A DNA stretch of 64,000 nucleotides from Mermis nigrescens (Eukaryota; Nematoda; Enoplea; Mermithida; Mermithidae). The stretch is from the NCBI GenBank assembly GCA_036768485.1, contig JAVLUZ010000145.1, positions 2,844,756 through 2,908,755 of the forward strand, read 5' to 3'. The notes under the pieces were generated by a model. That model saw nothing but the letters and a program-made list of their open reading frames with translations. It did no database searches and had not been told where the DNA came from. Position 1 is the first letter of the stretch. The number at the start of each line of letters is the position of its first letter. Of this stretch, positions 52,101-57,600 are shown in pieces. The position numbers and the translations under genes were made by a program.

Positions 52101-53635
52101 ATCAATATGATCACAAAAAATCATTGAAAAACCACTAAAATCGTCAAAAATCGAAAACCGTGAAAATTCGTCAAAGGTTTTTGAACAATCACAAAAAATT
52201 TTCATTAAAAATTCATACTTAATCAAAATTCATTAAGAAATCAGAAAACATGTCATCAAAAATAAAAATATCACCGAAAACATCATCAAAAAACAACAAA
52301 AGATTAAAAATCGTCAAAAATCAGAAATTATCAAACAAATTATCAAAATTGATCAAAAGATCAAAAATTATCAATAATCATACAAAATCGTCGAAAAATT
52401 CACAAAAATTTGCGAAAAATCATGAAAATCAAAAGAAACCATGAAAATTCATCAATAGCTCGTTGAAAAATTACAAAAAAATCTTTGTCGAAAATTAAAA
52501 AATCATCGAAATACATCAAACAAATTCTCAAAATTAATCGAAAAATTATCAAAAATTATCAACATTATCTAAAACAATCATTGAAAATCGAAAACCATGA
52601 AAATTCGTCAGGTCATCGAAGAATTCTAAAAACTCTTCATTAAAAATTCGAACTTCATCAAAATTCATTGAGCAATTAGAAAACACGTCATCATAAATGA
52701 AAATATTTTCGAAAAATCATCAAGAAAACAACAAAAGATTAAAAATCGTCAATAAATCATATTCACCAAAAATAAGAACTCATTAAGGTTTATCAAAAAA
52801 TCAAAAATCATTGACAATCATTATAAAAAATCATCGAATCTTATCTTTGAATTTTTAAAATTTGATTTATTCGATTAATATTTTATTAAAGAATTTTTGA
52901 TTTTTAACGAATCGCTAAATTTACAGCTGCGTGTTTAATAAAGTCTTTTTTTCAGAGTTGAAATGTTTGCTTATGGCTGCTCGAACTTCGAACATTCAAA
53001 TGTCAAGCGTTTGTAAAGAAAAATTAGCCGAGCGACAGCAGTTGTGGAAAACGCTCAATGTACATAAATTGTCTTTGTTTTTCGTTTTAGATTCAATTTC
53101 GAATCTTAATATAATTTAATTTTTATTCATAATTTCACGTTTGTTTATTTTTGAATGTTTTTATATTTTTTAAGCGATTTTTTATACATTGCCAAGAAAT
53201 ATAGAGCAAATTTTTCCTTCTTTGCTTTTAACGCTTTTTTTAGTTTCTGATTACTTTTACACTGTCACTGGTACCACACATGGGCGTGGGGTATGCACCC
53301 CCAGAAGTTGAAATACCCCTCCTCCCAGAAATCAAAATACCTTCACCCCAGAATTCAATTTTTTGAAATTTTTTTTGCTTTTTTAGCGACTTTTTGATGC
53401 CATTGGATAGTGCACGATGAGAAACGTCGAAAAACGGTGTTTTTTCGCCATACAACCACTTTTAAGACCATTTTTTCACCTTTGGAAATTTTTCCACCCC
53501 CAGAAAATTTTTATCCCCCCACAATTTTGGTGCTGCCCACCTATGATTGGCACTATTTTATCGTTGCTTTAATTATGCGACTGTTTTTATTTATTTTAAT
53601 TATCTCTTTCTCGTGGCATACTATTATTTGAATTA

Positions 53636-53678
<43 letters not shown>

Positions 53679-54722
53679 GAATATTATGTGTGACATAGTA
53701 ATTTAATGAATAACGGCTCTCTTTCATCATTGACAAGCTGCATGTTTGTTATGAGCTCTTTGATCGGAAGCTTAGCCTTGAAATTTCGAATAAAAAAATT
53801 TGAAACAGAGAGATCCTTGCCTTATTGAAATTTTGGCTTATAGTTGATTGATTTTGAATGAATTAATTAGTCCTCACCCAATCAATTTCATTGCTAGATA
53901 ACGCTTTATACGCACATTTTCTGAATGTTTACATTATCATAAAAAATCAGTGTAAGGCCGGGCAAAATCTAATAGCAGGAAAGAAATAAAAATAATGATT
54001 AATTGATTGATTAATCATTTAATTAATCTATGTCTAAGGGTCTGCCGATCTACGTGATTTTACAGAAAAAATTGTTGTGTGACCTTTGCAAATCAAAGGT
54101 GTGGAAATGTTTTGAATTAAATATTCAGTGTTTTAAATAATTATTAGTTATTACCTTATCAATTAATTTATTAATCATTTAATTTGTAGACGTGCTCTAC
54201 GATTTAAAGATCGAAAACCAAAAATTATTGCACGACCTTTAGAAATCTAAAAATAAAGTGAAAAGTTCGAATGACCGGATGACATAATTAATTAGTTGAT
54301 TAAGCAATAATGAATGAATTTGTCAGTTTGATAGAGTGTGCCGTACGATTTAAAAACGTACATCATTCTTATGATGTACCTGTTACTTTTCAAATCATCG
54401 TAGCAACATATCGAAATCTAATAATACGAAGGAACGTGAATGCAAGATTAATTAATTAATTATTATTTTAATTTATTAATTTTAAATTAACTAAAAAATT
54501 AAGTAATTAGTTATGTTTTAAATGGTTAATTTTTGGTTTTAGCTCGATTCCGACTTTAAAGTGCCGCAGGGCTTGGGTGACTTCGCGCATTTAATCAACG
54601 TGTCGTCGTCCAAAAATTACCTACTCACCGCATTGATGCTAATTGTTTTGGTCGTTTTTGCGGTCGGTTTGTGTTTCGGTCGGGTCACGAAGCGAATTAG
54701 GCGAGAAATGAAAAATAGGTGA
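18437..54722 (+). CDS. GLG1: Golgi apparatus protein 1 (cysteine-rich fibroblast growth factor receptor/ESL-1/MG160) gene, overall span
   Basis: A type I membrane glycoprotein of the Golgi, made of a signal peptide, a long lumenal chain of cysteine-rich modules of about 60 residues, one transmembrane helix and a short basic tail. The vertebrate protein binds fibroblast growth factors and E-selectin and acts in secretion. Seventeen coding segments follow the vertebrate order, each with C-x(3)-D...C and CL or CLxE motifs. About 300 residues between exon 4 and exon 5 are absent, coinciding with an assembly gap at 24536-24635. Other defects are a phase mismatch at exon 7/8, a one-base frameshift in exon 14 and no GT donor after exon 15. 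Introns run from about 1 to 6 kb and are full of repeats, while exons are GC-richer with frequent CG dinucleotides. Identity is very secure; the integrity of the gene is not. A possible polyadenylation signal (AATAAA) is at 55116. Confidence 0.93.
19509..19739 (+). CDS. GLG1: GLG1 exon 2: first cysteine-rich module
   Basis: Acceptor TTGCTCCCTCAG, donor GTGAGC, phase 0 at both ends, 77 codons. It encodes VACADEIIKYCGNVP and LQCLQDAGDNVLSDTC, corresponding to the ESCREDVTRVC...LECLQD...SDC module of the vertebrate protein. Confidence 0.92.
20116..20187. repeat. (ATT)n microsatellite in intron 2
   Basis: About 24 uninterrupted ATT units in an otherwise AT-rich intron. Confidence 0.95.
21831..21914 (+). 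CDS. GLG1: GLG1 exon 3
   Basis: Acceptor ATTATGCAG, donor GTAAGT, 28 codons, phase 0. ELWGVKLNLTQDDRF matches the vertebrate LLWNYKLNLTTDPKF segment. Confidence 0.93.
22640..23205. repeat. Minisatellite of about 155 bp in intron 3, about four copies
   Basis: The block CCTACGTTTGCAACTTCTCACCGG recurs at about 22768, 22923 and 23080, with a diverged unit before. Each unit contains the near-palindrome CAGTTTACATTGTAAACTG. The last unit runs into the exon 4 acceptor. Confidence 0.85.
23215..23466 (+). CDS. GLG1: GLG1 exon 4
   Basis: Acceptor AACGTTTCAG, phase 0 start. LVLCLVEYKNNMTNEACRNF and FTDFNLVGRFVRTCKADIER match the vertebrate CLVDHRGNITEYQC and FSDYRLICGFMDDCKNDIN segments. The likely donor is AGG|GTTAGG at 23466, phase 0; the frame closes 66 bases later. 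This phase does not fit the next detectable exon (25153, which needs two preceding bases of a split codon). Confidence 0.9.
23925..24190. repeat. Dispersed repeat (GGGAATTCTGGGG family)
   Basis: Similar to 31003-31370 and 41135-41532 and contains the 13-base hairpin GGCGCGAAGCGCC at 24030. Confidence 0.7.
24536..24635. other. Assembly gap (100 N)
   Basis: Exactly 100 N, a common placeholder for a gap of unknown length. It lies inside the GLG1 gene between exons 4 and 5 and cuts through a foldback MITE of which only the right half remains. Confidence 0.97.
24636..24856. mobile_element. MITE family A, right half only
   Basis: Starts at the centre of the foldback (AACAAGAAGGAAGCGCGCC) and ends GGCGACCACTG|TA, as in the complete copies at 26882, 36836 and 44237. 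The left half is lost in the gap. Confidence 0.85.
24870..25040. repeat. Part of a GGGAATTCTGGGG-family repeat
   Basis: Resembles the right part of 31003-31370 and 41135-41532, including the closing AGATCATGTATGG. Confidence 0.6.
25153..25345 (+). CDS. GLG1: GLG1 exon 5
   Basis: Acceptor GATCTTGCAG, then one base completing a split codon, then LDPQLYQACKADAESKCG and LTCLYRHAYTDAALTPDLR. This matches vertebrate KLDPVLYRKCQGDASRLC and FSCLYRHAYR. The donor is GTTAAT, phase 0. An alternative acceptor at 25141 would be phase 0 but would add residues RSCR absent from the family. Confidence 0.88.
25786..26314. repeat. Minisatellite carrying copies of the exon 6 splice acceptor
   Basis: Five diverged units of about 100-110 bp precede exon 6. 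Each contains a pyrimidine stretch followed by a version of TTATCGGATACCTG, the first bases of exon 6 (at about 25795, 25900, 26010, 26115 and 26218). The remainder of each unit is built of TTGACC/TTTGATC motifs. AG is kept in the first two units and lost or changed in the next ones. Confidence 0.85.
26315..26452 (+). CDS. GLG1: GLG1 exon 6
   Basis: Acceptor ATTTCTTTCAG, donor GTACAT, 46 codons, phase 0. LSDTCAAEVRRVMRERAISV and EQACLKDLGEHC match vertebrate LSRECRAEVQRILHQRAMDV and DKCLIDLGKWC. The start of this exon has been copied into the preceding minisatellite. Confidence 0.93.
26882..27226. mobile_element. MITE family A, complete copy
   Basis: Nearly the whole element is one inverted repeat. 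Ends are CAGTGGTCGCCATGAAA and TTTCATGGCGACCAATG, flanked by TA on both sides, as for Tc1/mariner-type elements. There is no coding capacity. Confidence 0.88.
27267..27456. mobile_element. MITE family B, copy 1
   Basis: Palindromic element with the central stem CGTCGGTC/GACCGACG and outer blocks AATGTTTACG and CGTAAACATT, flanked by TA. Its empty target site is preserved in a neighbouring unit of the intron repeat at about 27793. Confidence 0.85.
27956..28131. mobile_element. MITE family B, copy 2
   Basis: Ends CAGTGCTCGCC and TGCGAGTAGTG flanked by TA, with the same central CGTCGGTC/GACCGACG stem. Relative to copy 1 the loop is reversed, meaning insertion in the opposite orientation. Confidence 0.85.
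29042..29194 (+). CDS. GLG1: GLG1 exon 7
   Basis: Acceptor TTCTTTCACAAG, donor GTAAGT, 51 codons, phase 0. EMMCLQEKMDSLSDACKVQM and ALYRVCRPVIDEYCK match vertebrate ELECLQDHLDDLVVEC and LLMRACEPIIQNFC. The phase 0 end does not fit exon 8, which needs one preceding base. A weaker donor four bases on (A|GTTAAA) would fix the phase at the cost of one extra residue. Confidence 0.9.
29256..29600. repeat. (AAT)n microsatellite in intron 7
   Basis: About 345 bp of mostly AAT/TAA units with occasional substitutions. Open frames in it (poly-Leu or poly-Ile on the minus strand) are artefacts of the repeat. Confidence 0.95.
29915..29998. repeat. TGTACAAAG-family repeat end
   Basis: The block GACTTTTGGGGACCATCTTT with flanking TGTAC palindromes and closing AACACTGG is shared with 17105, 39089 and 49535, and partly with 38618 and 48750. 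Confidence 0.65.
30477..30589 (+). CDS. GLG1: GLG1 exon 8
   Basis: Acceptor ATTTTTTGCAG, then two bases completing a split codon, then FLGQDNDHGEVIECIVQNKG and MTNKCRTYVNHIEL, ending at donor GTAAAT in phase 0. This fits vertebrate LMECLIQNKHQKDMNEKC. With one additional base at the exon 7 end, the spacing between the conserved cysteines equals the vertebrate spacing. Confidence 0.88.
31003..31370. repeat. Dispersed repeat (GGGAATTCTGGGG family)
   Basis: Starts GTGGGAATTCTGG and ends AGATCATGCATGG, with the TGGTGGGTACGC block shared with 23925 and 41135. Confidence 0.7.
31963..32057 (+). CDS. GLG1: GLG1 exon 9
   Basis: Acceptor GAGTTTGTAG, phase 0. ISMKDYEISFKFRQACKKDI matches vertebrate VQMKDFRFSYKFKMACKEDV. 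It ends AA|GTAATC, leaving two bases that join the first base of exon 10 as a lysine codon. Confidence 0.92.
32577..33716. mobile_element. PIF/Harbinger-like non-autonomous element
   Basis: The body is 32580-33713 (1134 bp). Ends read inward GGGCCGTATGACAGAAAGC and GGGCCGTATGACAGAACGC, and a 3-bp TAA duplication lies on both sides. GGGC-type ends with a TWA duplication fit PIF/Harbinger. Both subterminal regions are packed with GGAATAGC/GGGATAA motifs. No transposase frame is visible. Confidence 0.82.
34025..34212. repeat. (ATT)n microsatellite just upstream of exon 10
   Basis: Interrupted ATT/TTA units end about 28 bases before the exon 10 acceptor, so the repeat may form part of the pyrimidine-rich region. 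Confidence 0.9.
34240..34360 (+). CDS. GLG1: GLG1 exon 10
   Basis: Acceptor TTTTGCCCGTAG, one base completing a codon, then ISIIRCLSDIIVHRALLNEG and ISRDCRKQMKAEHFKMDT. It matches vertebrate VDVVICLSTTVRNDTLQEA and LKCRRQLRVEELEMT. Donor GTATTG, phase 0. Confidence 0.92.
34710..35060. repeat. Dispersed repeat with GGCGCTTCGCGCC hairpin
   Basis: Inverted relative of the GGGAATTCTGGGG family, with the 13-base hairpin at 34882. No gene is seen. Confidence 0.55.
35254..36261. mobile_element. hAT-like non-autonomous element with GGGGCC-rich ends
   Basis: The body is 35262-36253 (992 bp) with inverted ends TAGAGCTGTGCCGGGGCC and a perfect 8-bp duplication ATTAAATT (35254-35261 and 36254-36261). 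The ends hold runs of GGGGCC/GGCCCC. A copy of the TGGGCAGC repeat family (35829-36062) lies inside. No transposase is encoded. Confidence 0.85.
35829..36062. repeat. TGGGCAGC-family repeat (nested in the hAT-like element)
   Basis: Starts GGTCTAGACCATAGGTGGGC, a terminal palindrome seen in other copies. Shares the GAATTC and TTTTTTGATGCCA-type blocks of the family. Confidence 0.75.
36538..36784. repeat. TGGGCAGC-family repeat, inverted
   Basis: Starts with CACCTGGGCATTAGGGG and ends GCCGCCCACCTATGG, opposite in orientation to 35829. Confidence 0.75.
36836..37493. mobile_element. MITE family A, copy with a longer centre
   Basis: Ends CAGTTGTCGCCATGAAAG and CTTTCATGGCGACCACTG, each flanked by TA. 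The centre holds an additional segment (37053-37322) bounded by the inverted repeat CGTTCTATATTTAGGCGAGC. Confidence 0.87.
37500..40240. other. Intron 10 interior, repeat patchwork without genes
   Basis: Holds repeat fragments only: GGCGCTTCGCGCC hairpin at 38226 with degenerate forms at about 37985, 38071 and 38810; TGTACAAAG-family pieces at about 38618 and 39089-39165; AATACT-type short repeats near 38935. No coding frame resembles a protein. Confidence 0.55.
40276..40503. repeat. TGGGCAGC-family repeat, inverted
   Basis: Starts ACCTGGGCGGGGG, ends GCTGCCCACGTACGG, with the CAAAATAC and GAATTCAATTTTTG blocks of the family. Confidence 0.75.
40760..40933 (+). CDS. GLG1: GLG1 exon 11
   Basis: VDSLFVNYCKSDLATYEC and AVECLKERKSELNSACRKYI match vertebrate PDLYEACKSDIKNFC and IIECLKENKKQLSTRC. 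The end at GAG|GTTATT is phase 0. The start is uncertain: AG at 40759 (then MALSEWKK) gives about four residues more than the vertebrate protein, and AG within GAATGGAAG, nine codons in, would be slightly short. The upstream pyrimidine tract is poor. Confidence 0.85.
41135..41532. repeat. Dispersed repeat (GGGAATTCTGGGG family)
   Basis: Starts CATGGGAATTTTGGGGG, has the GTGGGTACGCGTC block and a degenerate hairpin (GGCGCGAATCGCC), and ends AGATCATGTACGG. Confidence 0.7.
42413..42602 (+). CDS. GLG1: GLG1 exon 12
   Basis: Acceptor TTTTCATTTAG, phase 0. FDVTLNRACSHEIRQFC and VLRCLMEHKNDPEMSLDC match vertebrate LDYTLMRVCKQMIKRFC and MLQCLKQNKNSELMDPKC. Donor TTTG|GTGAAC leaves one base, which joins exon 13 as an aspartate codon. 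Confidence 0.92.
43929..44089 (+). CDS. GLG1: GLG1 exon 13
   Basis: Acceptor TTCGCTCAG, two bases completing a codon, then IRLQPVLYQQCLYDIKEHC and VITCLRKTLIGK. It matches vertebrate YRLNPMLRKACKADIPKFC and VISCLKLRYADQ. Donor GTACGC, phase 0. Confidence 0.92.
44237..44744. mobile_element. MITE family A, fourth copy
   Basis: Ends TAGTGCTCGCCATGAAAC and GTTTCATGGCGAGCACTG. The centre contains several head-to-tail CATTCACGTGCGCGCTTCC modules in place of a single one, so the core has been amplified. Confidence 0.87.
45252..45888. mobile_element. Element with CCCGTAGCCA ends
   Basis: The left end reads GCCCGTAGCCAGG and the right end CCTTGGCTACGGGT, inverted over about 12 bases. About 635 bp lie between, with no coding frame and no clear target duplication. 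Confidence 0.55.
46037..46254 (+). CDS. GLG1: GLG1 exon 14, with a one-base frameshift
   Basis: Acceptor GAATTTTAG, donor GTGAGT. The first part reads NVLRPNCEHEIKAIILESEI and FYSACKADITKLCQQ; after the homopolymer-rich stretch at about 46165-46178 (CCCC TTTT GGGGG) the family match continues in the next frame as AIMECMKIEYKNNRIANTEC. The match is to vertebrate LQLHCSDEISSLC and VEECLKVNLLKIKTELC. The exon is 218 bases; 219 would keep phase 0 at both ends, so exactly one base is missing. This may be a sequencing error or a real lesion that truncates the protein. Confidence 0.88.
46329..46728. mobile_element. MITE with CCTGGGCAATG ends, inverted copy
   Basis: Ends CCTGGGCAATGCC and GCCATTGCCCAGG. 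Reverse complement of the element at 17331-17704. Confidence 0.8.
47097..47350. repeat. TGGGCAGC-family repeat
   Basis: Starts GACCATAGGTGGGCAGC and ends GCCCACGTGTGG. Confidence 0.75.
48100..50707. mobile_element. hAT-like element with nested repeats
   Basis: The body is 48108-50699 (2592 bp). Inverted ends TAGTGATCGACCGGAG are flanked by a perfect 8-bp duplication CTTCTGGC (48100-48107 and 50700-50707). The subterminal regions are rich in CCGGCCGGAG palindromes. Inside are TGGGCAGC and TGTACAAAG repeats and the 13-base hairpin at 48844 and 50022. No transposase is recognisable. Confidence 0.87.
49172..49457. repeat. TGGGCAGC-family repeat with preserved ends
   Basis: Left end GGGGGTCCGGATTGTACG and right end CCAGGTGTGGTCCGGACCCC form a terminal inverted repeat, showing that this family is a MITE-like element. 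Confidence 0.75.
51335..51466 (+). CDS. GLG1: GLG1 exon 15, boundaries uncertain
   Basis: MDRHLKELLFDVHLDETLFE, then LCQLDMKKYC, match vertebrate LKESKADIFVDPVLHTACALDIKHHC. The frame closes at TGA (51467) with no GT between the last cysteine and the stop, so there is no normal donor; CAATGAAC would become CAA|GTGAAC with one extra G. The start given (after AAAAG at 51334) is the only nearby phase 0 acceptor and is weak. Alternatively the TGA is a real stop giving a soluble, truncated form. Confidence 0.7.
51480..52860. repeat. A-rich low-complexity tract in intron 15
   Basis: About 1.4 kb built from loosely repeated AAAAATCATCAAAAATCG-type units. A and short ATC/GTC triplets dominate the plus strand, which is the GLG1 RNA strand. 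Open frames in it are repeat artefacts. Confidence 0.85.
52956..53059 (+). CDS. GLG1: GLG1 exon 16
   Basis: LKCLLMAARTSNIQMSSVCK and EKLAERQQLWKTLN match vertebrate MSCLMEALEDKRVRLQPECKKRL and the following RIEMW. The acceptor is either TTTTTTTCAG (52955, one base of a codon needed from exon 15) or the AG two bases on (52957, phase 0). Donor AAT|GTACAT, phase 0. Confidence 0.87.
53269..53548. repeat. TGGGCAGC-family repeat, inverted
   Basis: Starts GTACCACACATGGGCGTGGGG and ends GCTGCCCACCTATG. Confidence 0.75.
53637..53680. repeat. (ATT)n microsatellite in intron 16
   Basis: About 14 ATT units. Confidence 0.93.
54543..54722 (+). CDS. GLG1: GLG1 exon 17: transmembrane segment, tail and stop codon
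   Basis: Acceptor TTTTGGTTTTAG, phase 0, 59 codons and TGA. The order is a lumenal stem (GLGDFAHLINVSSSKNYLL), a hydrophobic helix (TALMLIVLVVFAVGLCFG) and the basic tail RVTKRIRREMKNR. The vertebrate protein ends SPSKNY...GLMCGRITKRVTRELKDR, so the cytosolic tail is nearly unchanged. This is the strongest single identification in the gene. Confidence 0.96.
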   Translation, partial: LDSDFKVPQGLGDFAHLINVSSSKNYLLTALMLIVLVVFAVGLCFGRVTKRIRREMKNR

Positions 54723-56388
54723 GAAACGCCTGGGCGACCAATCGATTGATTCTGTTGTGATTTGTCTATATCAAACTTGCATACTTCTATTACATATGTA
54801 TGGTCGTAAAATGCAGTGCCCAGTTTTTTTGTAAACGGTCTCGCGGCTCCTTAGTTTACATTTTACGGTTTACACTGTTCAAGTTTTAAAGTTATATTCT
54901 ATGCTGCTGCTGCTGCTACTGGTTCCTTTCGTCGCTTCGTCGAATTTTTCTTTTCTCTTTTTTATAATTTATCTTAATTTTTCTTTTTTCTATTGTATAT
55001 CTGTTACGACGGTATTCCTTCCGCGTGTCTTTGTTCGTTATTTATGGCCAATCATACTTATTGAGATTCTAAACTATGCGTACGTATGCGTTCCATATTC
55101 ACTTTACACTACGAAAATAAAAGTATTCCATGGTTCAACAAAATTGGAATGGCATTGCATATTTCAAAAAATTGGATTTCGCTCTTAGCGTACCACTCGT
55201 TTAAAAAAGTGTAAAGCTGAACGAAATTGGCTTGAACTGCTGCGCCTTATGTTATGTTATATTTAGTGTAATCAAATAATCTCACTTTGATTTAAAGTAG
55301 AATAAAACGGTATAATCAGCTCTTTTTTGCGCTTAATTATTTATTTAGGAGGAGGGTAGGGATCTTTTATCGAGTTTCAACCTTCCTCTATCGCTCAGAG
55401 GAGATGGAATATGTTTACACCCACACTCTGTTTACTAGTCTTTTTGGTCAAGAGCTCACTTACAGCTCTTTAAATCGATGAGAGAAACAGCAGCTTGCAT
55501 CCGTGTTAACCTTACTATCACTAGACATTGCTGCATCATTCAGTTATTCTGGTTATCTTCATTTTTCATATTTCTGAGGTGACGTCCAGTATGAATGTCT
55601 CTACATTGTATATAGGTACGTGCGTCGTCGACAAATCGAAGTCTGTATGCATAAGTTTAACTCTGTTACGGTACGATTTATGAAAACCCTAGCAAGCCAA
55701 AACGAGAATACCGGATTAGGGCTGAAGTAATATAATTGGGTTGGACCCTATAACTCTATCCTTTGCATTTAGATATTGAAAGAGAGCTAAGTAATACTTG
55801 ACCTTTGTTTGCTGTGATAACATATACATAAGCCGAAAATCTGGAGTTTTGAACAAAACGGGATGAAAGTGAAAATATCTATTGAATACGAGTGAATTAA
55901 GCAAGAAGAATATTTTGCAGAAAGGACTGAAATGTGTAATAAGGACACTGTTAATCAAAGTATCTTTTGGAGGAGATCACTTCCGGCTCGAATAAATTGA
56001 AAATTTAATTTTGGTTGCTGCTGACCCCGTTATCGGCTGAATTCCCAAAGAGAGTTTTGAGAAATCGCATATTATGTTTCTTTGGTGAGTGGAAAACATG
56101 CATAATGTTAGGGGTTCGAGAGGTTTCTTCTCCCCCTTGAAATTTTGTTACTTCCTCCCAAAACTCGTAATTCCTGATAATTCGTAGGAAATTTGCTCCT
56201 TTTAAGCGTTTTAAACTATCCGCTTGCTACGAAATTTGATTTTCGGCGTTTCACGCCATATACTCGTTTTTTAACTTTATTTTGCCCAATTTACTCGCAT
56301 TTTTTTATATTTTCTTGAAAATTCTTTACGCTTTTTACGTTCTGAAAAAACTGAGCGTCATCAGAAATACCGGAAAATGATGCTCTCG
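54723..56388. other. GLG1 3' flank, no further gene seen
   Basis: A possible AATAAA polyadenylation signal lies at 55116-55121 and another AATAAA at about 55302. Open frames here do not resemble proteins. Confidence 0.45.
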
Positions 56389-56650
56389 ACCACATGGGGG
56401 TTTGGGGGGTATGCACCCCCAGAAGTTGAAATACCCCCCAGAAATCCAAAATACCCCCCCCCAGAATTCAAATTTTGAAATTTTTTGCTTTTTTAGCGAT
56501 TTTTTGATGCCATTGGATAGTGCTCAATGAGAAACGTTGAAAAATTGTGTTTTTTGCCATACGACCACTTTTAGGACCATTTTTTGACCTTTGCAAAATT
56601 TTCACCCCTCCATTTCCCCCAGAATTTTGATGCTGCCCACCTGTGGTGTC
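56389..56650. repeat. TGGGCAGC-family repeat, inverted
   Basis: Starts CGACCACATGGGGGTTTGGGG and ends GCTGCCCACCTGTGG. Confidence 0.75.
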
Positions 56651-57136
56651 ATGTCACGCCTCTGTCAGCTCATGTACATAAACTTCCGATTGGAATTATA
56701 AAAATATCAATCAGCAAGACACAAAAAGTTTCTAAATTTTATCTAGCATCCAAGCACTTCATGCATACATTTAACGATTCATAGAAAATTTTATTCCTGA
56801 CTCGAATTTTGAGTGTCTATCACACGTAGGTATACGAGTATAGCCCGAAAATTATATGGAGGAAGTTCCAACAACATACATTTATTCTAAAATGCCTTTT
56901 TGGACTTGAAAACTATGAGAATAAGCCAAAAACACCATTGTTCGACGTTCTTTACAACAAATGTGCTTTTCTGAAATAAAGAAAAAATCATAAAATGGAC
57001 AAATATTGACAAAATAAACTGAAAAACGGCGATTCGGCATGCCAGGTCGGAAAAATTGATAGTTGTGAGCCAAATAGTCGTTGAACATGTTTAAAGCACA
57101 TGCATTTTTATTATGATTTTTGAAAACTAAGAATTC

Positions 57137-57600
57137 TGAGGGGTCTGGGACATGCATGGGCAGCAACCAAATTGTGGGGATCCGAAAGGGGGTCTACAGT
57201 TTTCAACGGACTGTATTTCAAGTATCCCAAAATTCATTTATGGGAGTCTATCGATTTGAGGGTCTTTCAGGTTCTCGGGGAGAGGATCCACACCGGACCG
57301 GACATGCACGTATGGCGAGGGGCGGAAGATCTACATTCCCTTAGAATTTAAAAATAGAAAAGTTTCTAGGGAAAATGTGGCATAATGAAAAATAAAAATG
57401 GATAAAAATTAAAGTTTTCTTGAAAGAGCTTGACATTCACCAGAAAACGTGATATATAACGCAATTTTAACGCTATTTTAGCATTTATGCCAGTTTTTGA
57501 GGTAATTCTAAGTTCAAAACATCTCAGCTTTTGACCTCCAGACCGGATGACTCCACCAGATCGGTCATGCTGTGCCATTTGTGGTCCAGACACACCAGAC
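57137..57600. repeat. Dispersed repeat related to 60290-60590
   Basis: Shared blocks include ACCAGAAA, CGCTATTTTAGC, ATTTATGC and the closing TGGTCCAGAC. The start (GGGTCTGGGACATGCATGGG) resembles the ends of the TGGGCAGC family. Confidence 0.65.

Noticed and set aside
51611..52444. Lys/Asn/Ser-rich open frames
   Set aside because: They come from the A-rich low-complexity tract in GLG1 intron 15 and show no domain.
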